DNA of 64,000 nucleotides, from contig NZ_CP042806.1 of assembly GCF_008000815.1 (NCBI RefSeq), forward strand, positions 3,596,001 to 3,660,000, given 5' to 3'. Both the position numbers and the translations under genes were made by a program. The notes under the pieces are model-generated. The model saw nothing but the letters and a program-made list of their open reading frames with translations. It ran no database searches and was not told where the DNA came from. This stretch comes from Terriglobus albidus. Lineage in GTDB: Bacteria > Acidobacteriota > Terriglobia > Terriglobales > Acidobacteriaceae. Positions 27,021 to 35,672 of this stretch are shown one piece after another (position 1 is the stretch's first letter; the number at the start of each line of letters is the position of its first letter).

Positions 27021-27560
27021 ATGGATCCATATCTTGGTGAAATTCGAATGTTCGCCGGAAATTTTGCTCCAACCGGTTGGGCTTTGTGCAATGGCCAGAT
27101 CCTGTCCATCGCACAAAACAGTGCATTATTCAGCCTTCTCGGAACCTACTATGGCGGTGACGGCATAAGCACCTTTGCTCTGCCGAATCTTCAGGGGCGA
27201 ATGCCGCTTCACTGGGGCACCTCGAATTCGGGAGGTACCTACGTTCTGGGAGAGTTCAGCGGCAGCCCAAATGTAAACATACTTCCCAGCAACCTTCCCG
27301 CGCATAGTCATACGATTGCGATTCCGGTGTGCAATGCGGCGGCGGATCTTTCGGATCCAACCGGAGCGATCGAGGCCCTGCCGAACGATCCTTCCAGCGG
27401 AAACACCATCTCGTCGTATACCAAGACTGCAGGTACCGGGGTTGCTTTGCCTTTTCCATCGGGAGCTACCGGACAGTCTCTTCCGCTCTCGACCATGTCA
27501 CCTTATCTGGCAGTAACGTTCATCATCGCACTGCAGGGAATCTTCCCATCGCGGAGCTAA
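27021..27560 (+). CDS. Phage tail collar domain protein (microcystin-dependent-protein-like)
   Basis: The 179-residue protein opens with MDPYLGEIRMFAGNFAPTGWALCNGQILSIAQNSALFSLLGTYYGGDGISTFALPNLQGRMP when read in segments; this is the signature of the Tail_Collar/Mdp family. It has LPSNLPAHSHT in the middle and ends in SPYLAVTFIIALQGIFPSR. The ATG at 27021 has an AGGAAGGAAA site; the upstream in-frame start at 26985 is poorer. Chromosomal members occur without phage in many soil bacteria, and no other phage gene is seen here. Its position after a collagen-like protein suggests a surface or extracellular assembly. Its function is unknown. Confidence 0.85.
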   Translation: MDPYLGEIRMFAGNFAPTGWALCNGQILSIAQNSALFSLLGTYYGGDGISTFALPNLQGRMPLHWGTSNSGGTYVLGEFSGSPNVNILPSNLPAHSHTIAIPVCNAAADLSDPTGAIEALPNDPSSGNTISSYTKTAGTGVALPFPSGATGQSLPLSTMSPYLAVTFIIALQGIFPSRS

Positions 27561-27638
27561 CGTAAGGGAATGCCGGTCATGTCAACGATGCGAAATGTTA
27601 TGGCAGGGCCGGCATTTCAATGGAGTCAAGGCGGAATC

Positions 27639-30113
27639 ATGATGTTCCATCCCGGTAGGATCGTTCGAAAACTGGCCTGTGCCGTTGCATGCATGGCAGC
27701 AGCTATCGGGGCGGCAGCGCAGACTCCTGCTCAACTAAAGTCGCTGGACAAGGCAGGGATACATATAAGCGCCGTTCAGGCTGCGCAAACGAATGGTCAG
27801 CAGGCTGTCGCGGCTCCACTGAATTCTCCTGCAGCAGTTTGTTATGACTCTGCTGGCAATTTCTATATCGCGGACCAGAACAACAACATCATCCGTAAGG
27901 TCGATACGGCCGGGTTGCTCACCACCGCTGCCGGCACAGGAGAACAGGGCTTCGATGGTGATGGTGGAGCCGCGACCCAGGCGACGCTGGACTCACCGGC
28001 GGGAGTTGCTATCGATGCTTCGGGAAATCTCTATATCTCTGACACAAAGAATCAGCGTATTCGCAAGGTGAGTTCTAATGGCATCATCAGCACGATCGCC
28101 GGCACAGGTACGGCTGGTTTCTCGGGCGATGGAGGCACCGCAACCCTGGCGATGATCTCTCTGCCGACCGCCATTGCTGTCGATAGCAATGGAAATGTCT
28201 TCTTTGCGGACTCGACGAATAACCGCGTGCGTGAGGTTCTGGTCGTTTCAGGGACGATCCAGACTGTGGCTGGAAATGGCGAACAGGGATACTCCGGCGA
28301 TGGAGGCCCGGCAACCGGCGCCTCTCTCGATACGCCGCAGGGGATCTCGGTCGATGCCTCAGGCAATCTTTACCTAAGCGACACGCACAATAATCGCATC
28401 CGTAAGGTCTCCGGTGGTGTGATCACGACGATCGCAGGAGACGGTTCCTTTAGCTTCGCAGGCGACGGAGGCACCGCGACCTCTGGTTCTTTCGCGTCTC
28501 CGCACGGTATTGCCGTCAACGCCAGTGGAACGGCGCTCTTCATTGCTGATACGGACAACCAACGGATTCGGCAGATCAATAGTTCTAACCTCCTCTCGAC
28601 CATCGCCGGGAATGGACAAGAAGGAAAAGATCAGTTGAATGGGAGTGCAACTGCTGCTTCGTTGGATTCGCCCCTCGGTGTGGCCATTGGACCGCAGGGA
28701 ACGGTAGCTATTGCAGATACAGACAATGATCTTGTCCGTGCCATTTTCAATGGAACAGTTGTGACGACCGCAGGTGGAGACCAGCCGACCAGCGTGTTGG
28801 CGCTCTCCATTCCTTCACAGGCCATCACCTATGGCCAGGGAGTACTTACCGCTACTCTCACCACTTCCACATCCCCCACCGGAAGTATTGTCTTCTATGA
28901 CTCTGGCACGCCAGTCTCGACCGTGATTCTGTCCAGTGGCGTCGCTTCTCTGAACCTTGGTTCACTCAAAGCTGGCACGCATAACCTTAGTGCCTCCTAC
29001 GCAGGTGACGGTACGAATCCAGCCGCAGTGAGTGGTGTTATGGTCGTGGCGGTTAATCCTTTGGCGATTACCGCTTCGATTACGCCCATCTTAGTACAGT
29101 ACGGTCAGACGATTCCTGCAATTACAGGATCGCTCACGGGCGTGCTTGCGCAGGATAGCGGCAATGTTCAGGTAGCATTCAGCACGGGCGCCACCTCTAC
29201 ATCTTCTCCGGGATCATATGCTGTGACGGGCGCTCTCTCAGGCAATGCATCCGCGAATTACATGCTGTCGTCCGTGACGGGCGGTATCACGATATCGAAG
29301 GCTACTTCGCTCACCAGTTTGATATCCAGTGTCGCGAATACGCTGGTCGGTTCTCCCGTGACCCTGAGGGCGACGGTAGCTACAACGACTTCAGGGCAGC
29401 CGACGGGTACAGTTACCTTCCTGGATGGGACAACCGTTCTCGGAACCGCTCAGACTCTGAGCTCTGGCATCGCGTCCGTTACGATCTCTTCTCTAGCTGC
29501 CGGCTCTCACAATCTAACGGCGGCGTACAGTGGGGATACGAACTTCAACGCGAGTATTTCTTCTGCGCTTGTACAGCAGGCAAGTGATTTCAGTTTCTCT
29601 CTGAGTTCAACGGGAGGCGCAACCCAGACCGTGGTTCCGGGGCGCTCCGTCACGTACAACATGGTCGCGTCTCCTCTCAATGGCTCTTTCAGTTTCCCTG
29701 TGTCTCTGTCCGCTTCCGGCCTGCCGGCGGGAGCGACGGCTGCCTTTTCGCCATCAACGCTCTCCTTGGGTTCGGGCAACGCCAGCTTTACGTTGACGAT
29801 TCAGACGGTGGCCACTACAGCAATGACCCATCCGATCAAGGGAGCGGGAGGCGGCGCTGCCGTACTGGCGCTCCTCCTGCTGCCATTCTCCTCACGTTTG
29901 CGGCGCACGGTGCGCAGATGGAAACCGGGAATATTGATCGTGGTACTCGGCCTGAGTCTGGCGGCCGTGGGCGGATTAGCTGGATGCGGCACGGGTACCG
30001 GATATTTTGGACAGAATCCGCAAACGTATTCCGTCACTATTACCGGAACCGCAAGTGGTACGAATGGAACCACCCTGCAACATTCCTCCACCGTCGTATT
30101 GACGGTGCAGTAA
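27639..30113 (+). CDS. Secreted NHL-repeat propeller protein with Ig-like repeats and C-terminal membrane/Cys segment
   Basis: The protein has about 824 residues from the ATG at 27639 (AAGGCGG site). The signal peptide ends near IGAAAQ. NHL repeats build a propeller: SPAAVCYDSAGNFYIADQNN, SPAGVAIDASGNLYISDTKN, LPTAIAVDSNGNVFFADSTN, TPQGISVDASGNLYLSDTHN and SPHGIAVNASGTALFIADTD, interleaved with IAGTG-FSGDGG. Then come two or three Ig-like/MBG domains. Near the C-terminus two hydrophobic stretches flank Arg-rich sequence (SSRLRRTVRRWK) and a GGLAGCGTG Cys motif. This tail recurs in the larger NHL protein at 41342-45994, so it may be a sorting or anchoring signal of this lineage; that is inference. 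Confidence 0.82.
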   Translation: MMFHPGRIVRKLACAVACMAAAIGAAAQTPAQLKSLDKAGIHISAVQAAQTNGQQAVAAPLNSPAAVCYDSAGNFYIADQNNNIIRKVDTAGLLTTAAGTGEQGFDGDGGAATQATLDSPAGVAIDASGNLYISDTKNQRIRKVSSNGIISTIAGTGTAGFSGDGGTATLAMISLPTAIAVDSNGNVFFADSTNNRVREVLVVSGTIQTVAGNGEQGYSGDGGPATGASLDTPQGISVDASGNLYLSDTHNNRIRKVSGGVITTIAGDGSFSFAGDGGTATSGSFASPHGIAVNASGTALFIADTDNQRIRQINSSNLLSTIAGNGQEGKDQLNGSATAASLDSPLGVAIGPQGTVAIADTDNDLVRAIFNGTVVTTAGGDQPTSVLALSIPSQAITYGQGVLTATLTTSTSPTGSIVFYDSGTPVSTVILSSGVASLNLGSLKAGTHNLSASYAGDGTNPAAVSGVMVVAVNPLAITASITPILVQYGQTIPAITGSLTGVLAQDSGNVQVAFSTGATSTSSPGSYAVTGALSGNASANYMLSSVTGGITISKATSLTSLISSVANTLVGSPVTLRATVATTTSGQPTGTVTFLDGTTVLGTAQTLSSGIASVTISSLAAGSHNLTAAYSGDTNFNASISSALVQQASDFSFSLSSTGGATQTVVPGRSVTYNMVASPLNGSFSFPVSLSASGLPAGATAAFSPSTLSLGSGNASFTLTIQTVATTAMTHPIKGAGGGAAVLALLLLPFSSRLRRTVRRWKPGILIVVLGLSLAAVGGLAGCGTGTGYFGQNPQTYSVTITGTASGTNGTTLQHSSTVVLTVQ

Positions 30114-30134
30114 GGAGTTGAAAGTCACCTTGTG

Positions 30135-30707
30135 ATGAGACGATCTCGTACGCTTTTTACTCTTGCAGCTTTTGCGTCTGCGATGATGGTGTCTGCACAG
30201 CAGCGGAATGCGCAACCCGCTCGAACCGATATCGTTGCCACTTACACCACTGAGAGGGCGCTGCGCACGAGCTCCGGACAGAGCTTTTGGAAGCAGGGTG
30301 GCTCTGTCAGCTACGGCACTGATCTATGGAGAGGCTTTGGCCCGGCGGCAGATCTGAGCGTTGGTCACGCAGGGTCTATCGGCTCCAGCGGAGCCTCACT
30401 GACAACCACCGCGCTGACGTTTGGCCCACGGTATCGCTGGCATACGCAATCAAAGTTCTCGCCCTTCGGTGAAGCTTTGTTCGGATTTGTACATGGCTCG
30501 AATAGTGCCTTTCCATCCGCAACGGGAACGAACTATCGGGCAACGAGCTTTTCTATGTTGATCGATGGCGGGCTCGATATCCGTTTGGATCACCACATTG
30601 ATGTACGCGCGCTACAACTTGGCTGGGTGCATTCCACACTGCCCAATGGCGCAGACAATGTGCAGAATAACTTTCGTCTGAGTTTCGGAGCGGGATTTCA
30701 CTTTTAG
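30135..30707 (+). CDS. Small outer membrane beta-barrel protein
   Basis: The 190-residue protein has a signal peptide (MRRSRTLFTLAAFASAMMVSA). The mature part alternates polar and hydrophobic residues like an eight-stranded barrel: DIVATYTTE, GGSVSYGTDLWR, AADLSVGHAG, LTFGPRYRWH, FSPFGEALFGFVHG, SMLIDGGLDIRLD, NFRLSFGAGFHF. It ends in Phe, as outer membrane proteins do. GTG at 30132 or ATG at 30135 may start it; an AAGGAG site overlaps the end of the preceding gene but is rather far. It follows the NHL gene by about 20 bases, so it is likely co-transcribed. Confidence 0.8.
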   Translation: MRRSRTLFTLAAFASAMMVSAQQRNAQPARTDIVATYTTERALRTSSGQSFWKQGGSVSYGTDLWRGFGPAADLSVGHAGSIGSSGASLTTTALTFGPRYRWHTQSKFSPFGEALFGFVHGSNSAFPSATGTNYRATSFSMLIDGGLDIRLDHHIDVRALQLGWVHSTLPNGADNVQNNFRLSFGAGFHF

Positions 30708-30949
30708 GCCGCTTTGCGCTGCATAAGCTTTCCTATATCCAGTTGTGAGCGGATATGGAGGTCCTTCACCACGGACTCGACCCCACACGCGGAACGTCGC
30801 TGCAGATATAGCCCCACTGCGCAGTGAATACTCCAGCACTCGTCTGTGAGGCTACAAAAATGCCTGAAATGTCTCAGTTATGTCAGTATCGCTTCGCCAT
30901 GCCGAGGGAAGTAACCTTCTTGCTCCCGGAGCCTCGTCTACTGCTATAA

Positions 30950-30965
30950 CCGAGCTTCGGCTCGG
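30950..30965 (+). promoter_or_regulatory. UUCG-capped hairpin in the leader of the PEGA gene
   Basis: CCGAGC (30950-30955) and GCTCGG (30960-30965) enclose a TTCG tetraloop, 19 bases before the ATG at 30985. It may stabilise the mRNA or affect translation. The rest of 30708-30949 holds no gene that I can support; a weak ATATCC/GGATAT pair near 30733-30755 could end the preceding transcript. Confidence 0.45.
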
Positions 30966-30984
30966 GTGGTGAAAGGCGGTATTC

Positions 30985-31386
30985 ATGAAACGTTTCGTCC
31001 TTTTCGCAATCTCCCTCGTCGTTCTTGCAGCTCCCGTCCTTGCAGCACCTCCTGGGAGGTTTGTTGGGCCGAGAGTAGGTGTCGTTTATGGCGGACGCGT
31101 CGGCCCCTGGGGTTGGTACGATCCGTATTACGGCTTCTATTCCTATTACGGGGCAGGCTTAACCCCCACAGCAGGCACCGTGAAATTAGATACATCCGTA
31201 AAGGATGCAGAAGTGTTTATCAATGGAAGTTATGCAGGTACGGTGAGCAAGCTGAAGACCATGACGATGCTTCCCGGCAACTACACCGTCGAGCTTCGTG
31301 CTTTTGGAAGAGAATCGTACAAACGAGACATCTTTGTTATTCCGGGTAAGACCATCAAACTAACAGCGGAGATGCGAGTTCTGTAA
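30985..31386 (+). CDS. Secreted PEGA-domain protein
   Basis: The 133-residue protein has a signal peptide (MKRFVLFAISLVVLAAPVLAA). A Gly/Tyr/Trp-rich segment follows (GWYDPYYGFYSYYGAG), then a PEGA domain at about 65-133: GTVKLDTSVKDAEVFINGSYAGTV, a MLPGNYTVELRAFGRESY turn and IKLTAEMRVL. PEGA domains are small beta modules of surface proteins. An AAAGGCGG site lies about 10 bases upstream. It is the last gene of the surface-protein block, and a terminator follows. Confidence 0.85.
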   Translation: MKRFVLFAISLVVLAAPVLAAPPGRFVGPRVGVVYGGRVGPWGWYDPYYGFYSYYGAGLTPTAGTVKLDTSVKDAEVFINGSYAGTVSKLKTMTMLPGNYTVELRAFGRESYKRDIFVIPGKTIKLTAEMRVL

Positions 31387-31408
31387 GACTTGCAATTGCA
31401 ATATGGAG

Positions 31409-31431
31409 GGATGCGAGCGCGTCTCGCATCC
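31409..31431. terminator. Bidirectional hairpin between PEGA gene and ABC permease
   Basis: GGATGCGAG (31409-31417) and CTCGCATCC (31423-31431) form a perfect 9-bp stem with a CGCGT loop between two convergent stop codons. T runs are poor, so efficiency is uncertain. Confidence 0.65.
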
Positions 31432-31445
31432 TCCACCGCTTGAAA

Positions 31446-33167
31446 CTATTCGCGAAGCCCAAGGCTCGTAGGGAACTCGTCGGGATCGCTGTCGTCAAGG
31501 TTTCCGTCGAAGTCATTGGCTCGCCATTCTTCGGCTACACGGACGAGATAGCGGTGAAGGATATACATATCGAGCAGAAGGAATGACAGCCAGATAAGGT
31601 TCATCTGCATCCAGCGCACCTCCCATTTCATAAGAAAGGGAAAGACCACCAGATAACGAACTGCGGCCAGAGGGCGTTCGTGCTGCGTCGTCTTCATCGC
31701 CTGCGTGAATGGAATAGCGCTGGCATGGCGTCCGTAGAAGTCGGTCGTAAGGATGGCGACGGCTGTGCAGATCAGAACGGCCAGGGGGAACTGGGAGATG
31801 GAGATAGCGCCACAGGCTAAGAATGTAGCTGAGAGCGCAGTCGAAACGAAAAGGACAGCATAGACGGTCCAGTGCTTTTGGACATCGAGAACGAGAGATT
31901 TTTCCCGGCCGAGGATGGAGCGAAAGATCCAGCTCCCGCGCTGATCGACGGGGGAAGCAAACGCCGCACGCAGAGCGAATGTGAGCCAGAAAGCGACGAC
32001 GGCAATCGAGACGAGGGCTCCGCCGTAGCGGAACGCAATGCCGGACGGCTCGATTGTGATCATGCTGGCGAACGCTAGCGCGATGCCGATGCTCAGGAAG
32101 ATAGCAATCATCGCTCTCGGACGGCGCGATCGCCATAGTGTCTGTCCGATAAACCGGAAGACGCCGCGCTGGATAGGGTTACGCACGATAAAAGGGACAA
32201 TGGTGTCCGTGATGGTGTTGAAGAAGCCTCTGCGCTGTGCTGTAGCGGCAGATCCTTCCATGACGAGACGCACCTTACGGCGATAGGCGATTGGATATGT
32301 AACGCAGGTGATGGTGATCGTAGTAAGAGTTGCTATGATGCCGCGCATCGCAAGGAGATCGAACGGCGGAGCAGCGCCGTACATGATGCGCTGATAGATG
32401 CCAAGGAACCAGAAAGGTGGAAACCACAGGGACCAGTGGGAGGAACTTGTAAGCAGAGTTTTCAGGGCGCCCACCACCAATGGAAAGGTTGACAGTAAGG
32501 CGAAGAGAATCAGCATCCCCAGTGTCTGCAAGACAGGCGTGATCTTTTGGAAGAGACGTTCTGATAGGAACGTGAGCAGGATGCCCTGAAGAGAGAGCAC
32601 CAGTGTGCAGGCAAAGACTCCCGCGAAAAGGACGGAGGCGAAATGCGCGAAGATGTGATGCACAATCTGCGGTTGACCAGCGGCAAGCGGGAAGAAGATG
32701 ATCCCGAGTGCGTTGGTGCCAAGCAAGGTAGCGGCCAGGAAGATAGCAACAGCGAGGATACGGGAACTGAGGAGTTGCTGCGCCGGTAGAGGTAACGGTA
32801 CCAGGACAAAGACATCGATCGCATCGGGGAAGAGGACGTCCCAGCTATAGACGGCAATTGCCCCCATTACAAAGAGTGCGTAAGCAATGAAAAAGTAGTG
32901 ATCACCTGCCTGTGGCCAATAGCCTCGTGTCGCAGACCCATGGGGTTGGTGATAGACAGGGAAGCTGATGAGTGAGGCGAGAAGTTGTGGCAATGCCATT
33001 GCCCATGCTGTTTGTAGCGCACGGCTCATATCGCCATCGATCGAAAGCATCTCGTTTTGGCACAGACGGGCTAGAAGATGGCGGACGAGTCTTTCCGTTT
33101 GGCCGGGTATGCGTGGTGGGCGGAGGATGGGGTCGTGCCGCAGACCGAGAACATTGCTCTTAGGCAT
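31446..33167 (-). CDS. ABC exporter integral membrane protein
   Basis: The 573-residue protein has roughly twelve or more hydrophobic segments (for example FFIAYALFVMGAIAVYSW, ILAVAIFLAATLLGTNALGI, LGMLILFALLSTFPLVVGAL, AMIAIFLSIGIALAFASMI, MQMNLIWLSFLLLDMYIL). Its ATG overlaps the ATPase stop by 8 bases (ATGCCTAA), so it is the permease partner of that ATPase. It has no close resemblance to a named ABC-2 family that I can state. The acidic C-terminus (DFDGNLDDSDPDEF) is cytoplasmic in character. The substrate is unknown. The pair is divergent from a PadR gene, which probably controls it. Confidence 0.8.
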   Translation of the reverse strand: MPKSNVLGLRHDPILRPPRIPGQTERLVRHLLARLCQNEMLSIDGDMSRALQTAWAMALPQLLASLISFPVYHQPHGSATRGYWPQAGDHYFFIAYALFVMGAIAVYSWDVLFPDAIDVFVLVPLPLPAQQLLSSRILAVAIFLAATLLGTNALGIIFFPLAAGQPQIVHHIFAHFASVLFAGVFACTLVLSLQGILLTFLSERLFQKITPVLQTLGMLILFALLSTFPLVVGALKTLLTSSSHWSLWFPPFWFLGIYQRIMYGAAPPFDLLAMRGIIATLTTITITCVTYPIAYRRKVRLVMEGSAATAQRRGFFNTITDTIVPFIVRNPIQRGVFRFIGQTLWRSRRPRAMIAIFLSIGIALAFASMITIEPSGIAFRYGGALVSIAVVAFWLTFALRAAFASPVDQRGSWIFRSILGREKSLVLDVQKHWTVYAVLFVSTALSATFLACGAISISQFPLAVLICTAVAILTTDFYGRHASAIPFTQAMKTTQHERPLAAVRYLVVFPFLMKWEVRWMQMNLIWLSFLLLDMYILHRYLVRVAEEWRANDFDGNLDDSDPDEFPTSLGLRE

Positions 33168-33927
33168 GAGAGATAGCCTCCGCGAGTTCGCGTGCTGTGG
33201 TGCGGGTATCGTGCTGGCGCACGAGTTCGGCGAAGACCTCTTCGAGCGATCCGCGCTGCATGGCAAGCTTCAGACCGGCGGGCGTTTCGTCTGCGATGAC
33301 TTTGCCTTTTCCAAGGACAATCACGCGGCTACAAACCTGCTCCACGACTTCAAGGACGTGTGAGATGTACAGGATCGCCTTTCCGCGGGCTGCGAGTTCC
33401 TCAAGCAGGTCTTTGAAGATGCGGGCAGAGACGACGTCGAGGCCGCTGAGGGGCTCATCAAAGATAAGAAGTGACGGATTATGCAGCAGGGCGGCGGAGA
33501 GCAGGATGCGCTGTTTCATCCCCTTGGAGTAGAGCGCAATCGGGCTGTGACGCCAGCTTTCGAGTCCCCAGAGGCGAAGCAGCACATGAGCGCGGACGTC
33601 AATCAGGGATTCGGACATCCCGCGCAGGCGGCCAACAAGCTGTAGATACTCAAGCCCGGTCAGGTGGGTGTAGACGTGGGCCTCTTCGGGGACGTATCCA
33701 AGCGTGGCCCGGTATCGCTCCAACTGATGCCGAATATTTCCGCCCTGGAAGAAGACGCCGCCTTCCGTAGGCTGTACCAGGCCGGTAATGATCTTTACAG
33801 TGGTGGACTTGCCGGAGCCGTTGGGGCCGAGATAACCAACCACCTCACCCGGGCGGATGGTGAAATTGATGGATTCAATGGCGGGAAGACCCCGGTAGAT
33901 CTTCGTCAGATTTCTGACCTCAAGCAT
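33160..33927 (-). CDS. ABC exporter ATP-binding protein
   Basis: The 255-residue ATPase of the ABC-2 exporter type shows Walker A GPNGSGKSTT, the Q-loop region GYVPEEAHVYTHLTG, signature LYSKGMKQR and Walker B LLIFDEPLSGLD. ISHVLEVVEQVC includes the H-loop His. The ATG at 33927 has an AGGGG site. It is coupled to the downstream permease. The start lies close to an inverted repeat shared with the divergent padR gene. Confidence 0.92.
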   Translation of the reverse strand: MLEVRNLTKIYRGLPAIESINFTIRPGEVVGYLGPNGSGKSTTVKIITGLVQPTEGGVFFQGGNIRHQLERYRATLGYVPEEAHVYTHLTGLEYLQLVGRLRGMSESLIDVRAHVLLRLWGLESWRHSPIALYSKGMKQRILLSAALLHNPSLLIFDEPLSGLDVVSARIFKDLLEELAARGKAILYISHVLEVVEQVCSRVIVLGKGKVIADETPAGLKLAMQRGSLEEVFAELVRQHDTRTTARELAEAISHA

Positions 33928-33936
33928 GTCGGTACC

Positions 33937-34004
33937 CCTATGTAGCAAACTGCATAACATGTAAGGGGAAGTCTACCCTCTTGTCAAGTAGATCGCTACA
34001 TAGG
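33937..34004. promoter_or_regulatory. Inverted repeat in the divergent PadR/ABC promoter
   Basis: CCTATGTAGC (33937-33946) is the exact reverse complement of GCTACATAGG (33995-34004). Both carry the ATGT/ACAT core known from PadR operators, and further ACAT elements lie between them. The sites flank both start codons at 10 and 14 bases, so a PadR dimer pair could repress both directions. Binding is inferred from position and motif. Confidence 0.7.
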
Positions 34005-34017
34005 TATTCTTTTGCGC

Positions 34018-34338
34018 ATGGCTGAGACCGGAAAGCTTTCGCACACCGCCGCCCTGATTCTGCATGCGATTGCGGTCGGCTACCGTTATGGCTTCTCCAT
34101 CATGGAGAGCACTGGGTTGCCCTCGGGTACGGTCTATCCGGCGTTGCGGCGGCTCGAAGCAGAGGGGCTGATCCGGTCACAGTGGGAAGCGGAGGCGATT
34201 GCCGAAAAGGAGCAGCGTCCGCCTCGCAAGTATTACAAGACGACCGCGGCCGCGCGTCCTGTCCTGGAGGCTTCGCGCAGCCGCTATCCCTTGTTGGCGG
34301 CACTCACCGCGCCGGCTGAGGAGAAGGAGCGCGTATGA
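34018..34338 (+). CDS. PadR family transcriptional regulator
   Basis: The 106-residue winged-helix protein has the PadR pattern: LILHAIAVGYRYGFSIMESTGLPSGTVYPALRRLEAEGLI, read in segments, then PPRKYYKTTAAARPVLE. ATG at 34018 is used; a TTG two codons earlier is possible. Its stop overlaps the next start by 4 bases (ATGA). An acidobacterial PadR subfamily is known to sit beside expanded orphan permeases, and this gene fits that pattern. It is divergent from an ABC exporter with a shared inverted repeat. Confidence 0.9.
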   Translation: MAETGKLSHTAALILHAIAVGYRYGFSIMESTGLPSGTVYPALRRLEAEGLIRSQWEAEAIAEKEQRPPRKYYKTTAAARPVLEASRSRYPLLAALTAPAEEKERV

Positions 34339-35663
34339 ATGCCTATCTGAGTTTGCTTTCTCTGTTCCTGCCCGTCCAGCGAAGAGACACCTGGTTGTCC
34401 GAATGGAATGCTGAACTCTGGCATGTACGGAGTGAGTGCGGGTGGGTTGCGGCTCTCCACCTGCTCCGCGGTGCCTTGGCGGACGCCCGGGAACTCCGCG
34501 CCTTGGCGCAGAAAGACGTATCAGCCGACCGGGCCGCGGTCAGGCCCTGGAAGCAATCCTGGATACAGCCTCTTGCTCTTCCGCTGGCGTCGCTCCTGAT
34601 CATGGCGTGTGCCGCTATGTGCGTCCCAGGAGCCCGGGATGTGTTGTTAAGCCAGAGCTACAACGCACCGTCATCCATTGTGCTGCTGAAGGATGCGGAA
34701 CAGCCAACGATTGCCTATGCGACATATTCCGAATGGACGCGGCGGCCGCAGTTACTCTTCGACGAGTTCGCGTTCTATGCGGTCCAGAAGCGATATGTGA
34801 ATGGTGAGCGCTTGCGTGTCGCGACCGCTTCATCCAACCTGCTACGGATGCTCGGTTTGGGTGGCCCTGCCGGGGATGGAATGTATCTCAGTTACGCGGC
34901 TGCGAAACAATTAGGGTATCCGTCACAGGTGCGTCTCGGTGCGAGCATGGTGCGCGTCCGGGGTGTACTTCCACGTACGACGCTGAAGTTATGGGACGAT
35001 CCGGAGGTGATTGTCCTGGCAGACAGGCTCCCCGCTGGGATGCATGGGCATGTGTTGGGCGCGGTCGCTCAAGGGGCACCCAATATCAATTGGGGCTTTG
35101 TCGTGACTTATAGCAAACAGCCTCCACTGCATATTCACGTTACTCCTCTGGAAGAGCGTGTCTTTATGCCGGGCAGGGCATTTCTGTTTGCGTGTGTGAT
35201 TCTGCTATTCGCTTTGCCCGGAACGCGCCCTCTCTCGCGCGAAGATGGTCCGCGGATGCCAATGCGCCTGCGCTGGCGTCCAACCATATTTGTTGGAGTG
35301 CAGGTGCTTTTATTGCTCGCCGCTGCCTATCTCGGTTCACTGGCGATTGCGATGAGTATGGCTCTGGCCCGTCCGGAAGATGTAGGTGGGCCGCAGGCAT
35401 TTGCAGCCTTCGTGCTTTTGCTTCCAACGATACGGCTGACACTGCGCAGCAACCGGCATCGCTGCCCCTGCTGCCTGAGAAAGCTGGGACATCCGGCGCG
35501 CGTTGGGCAGCCATCCGCTGCTTTTCTGAACTGGTATGGCACCGAACTGCTCTGTGCGCAGGGCCATGGCATGATGCATATTCCCGATATGCCGACGACC
35601 TGGTTTTCGGAGCCACGCTGGATGCCACTCGATTCGTCGTGGGCCGTTTTGTTTTCTCAGTAA
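34335..35663 (+). CDS. PadR-coupled membrane protein with Cys-rich C-terminus
   Basis: The protein has 442 residues and about four membrane segments (near 76-100, 275-295, 315-345 and 355-375). A large extracytoplasmic region lies between the first and second. The start (FLPVQRRDTWLSEWNAELWH) resembles the prefix found on acidobacterial permeases, and the periplasmic part is reminiscent of a reduced MacB-like domain (YVNGERLRVATASSNLLRMLGLG). The C-terminus has CPCC (Cys377, 379, 380) and CAQGHG (Cys407, His411), a possible zinc ribbon. It is translationally coupled to PadR. A complete FtsX core is missing, so it is not an ordinary ADOP. It may be a membrane partner or sensor for the regulator; its function is unknown. 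Confidence 0.7.
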   Translation: MNAYLSLLSLFLPVQRRDTWLSEWNAELWHVRSECGWVAALHLLRGALADARELRALAQKDVSADRAAVRPWKQSWIQPLALPLASLLIMACAAMCVPGARDVLLSQSYNAPSSIVLLKDAEQPTIAYATYSEWTRRPQLLFDEFAFYAVQKRYVNGERLRVATASSNLLRMLGLGGPAGDGMYLSYAAAKQLGYPSQVRLGASMVRVRGVLPRTTLKLWDDPEVIVLADRLPAGMHGHVLGAVAQGAPNINWGFVVTYSKQPPLHIHVTPLEERVFMPGRAFLFACVILLFALPGTRPLSREDGPRMPMRLRWRPTIFVGVQVLLLLAAAYLGSLAIAMSMALARPEDVGGPQAFAAFVLLLPTIRLTLRSNRHRCPCCLRKLGHPARVGQPSAAFLNWYGTELLCAQGHGMMHIPDMPTTWFSEPRWMPLDSSWAVLFSQ

Positions 35664-35672
35664 TTCGTATTG

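Noticed and set aside
27021-27560. Prophage remnant, suggested by the tail collar domain
   Set aside because: No capsid, terminase, integrase or lysis gene is present, and this family is often chromosomal and free-standing.
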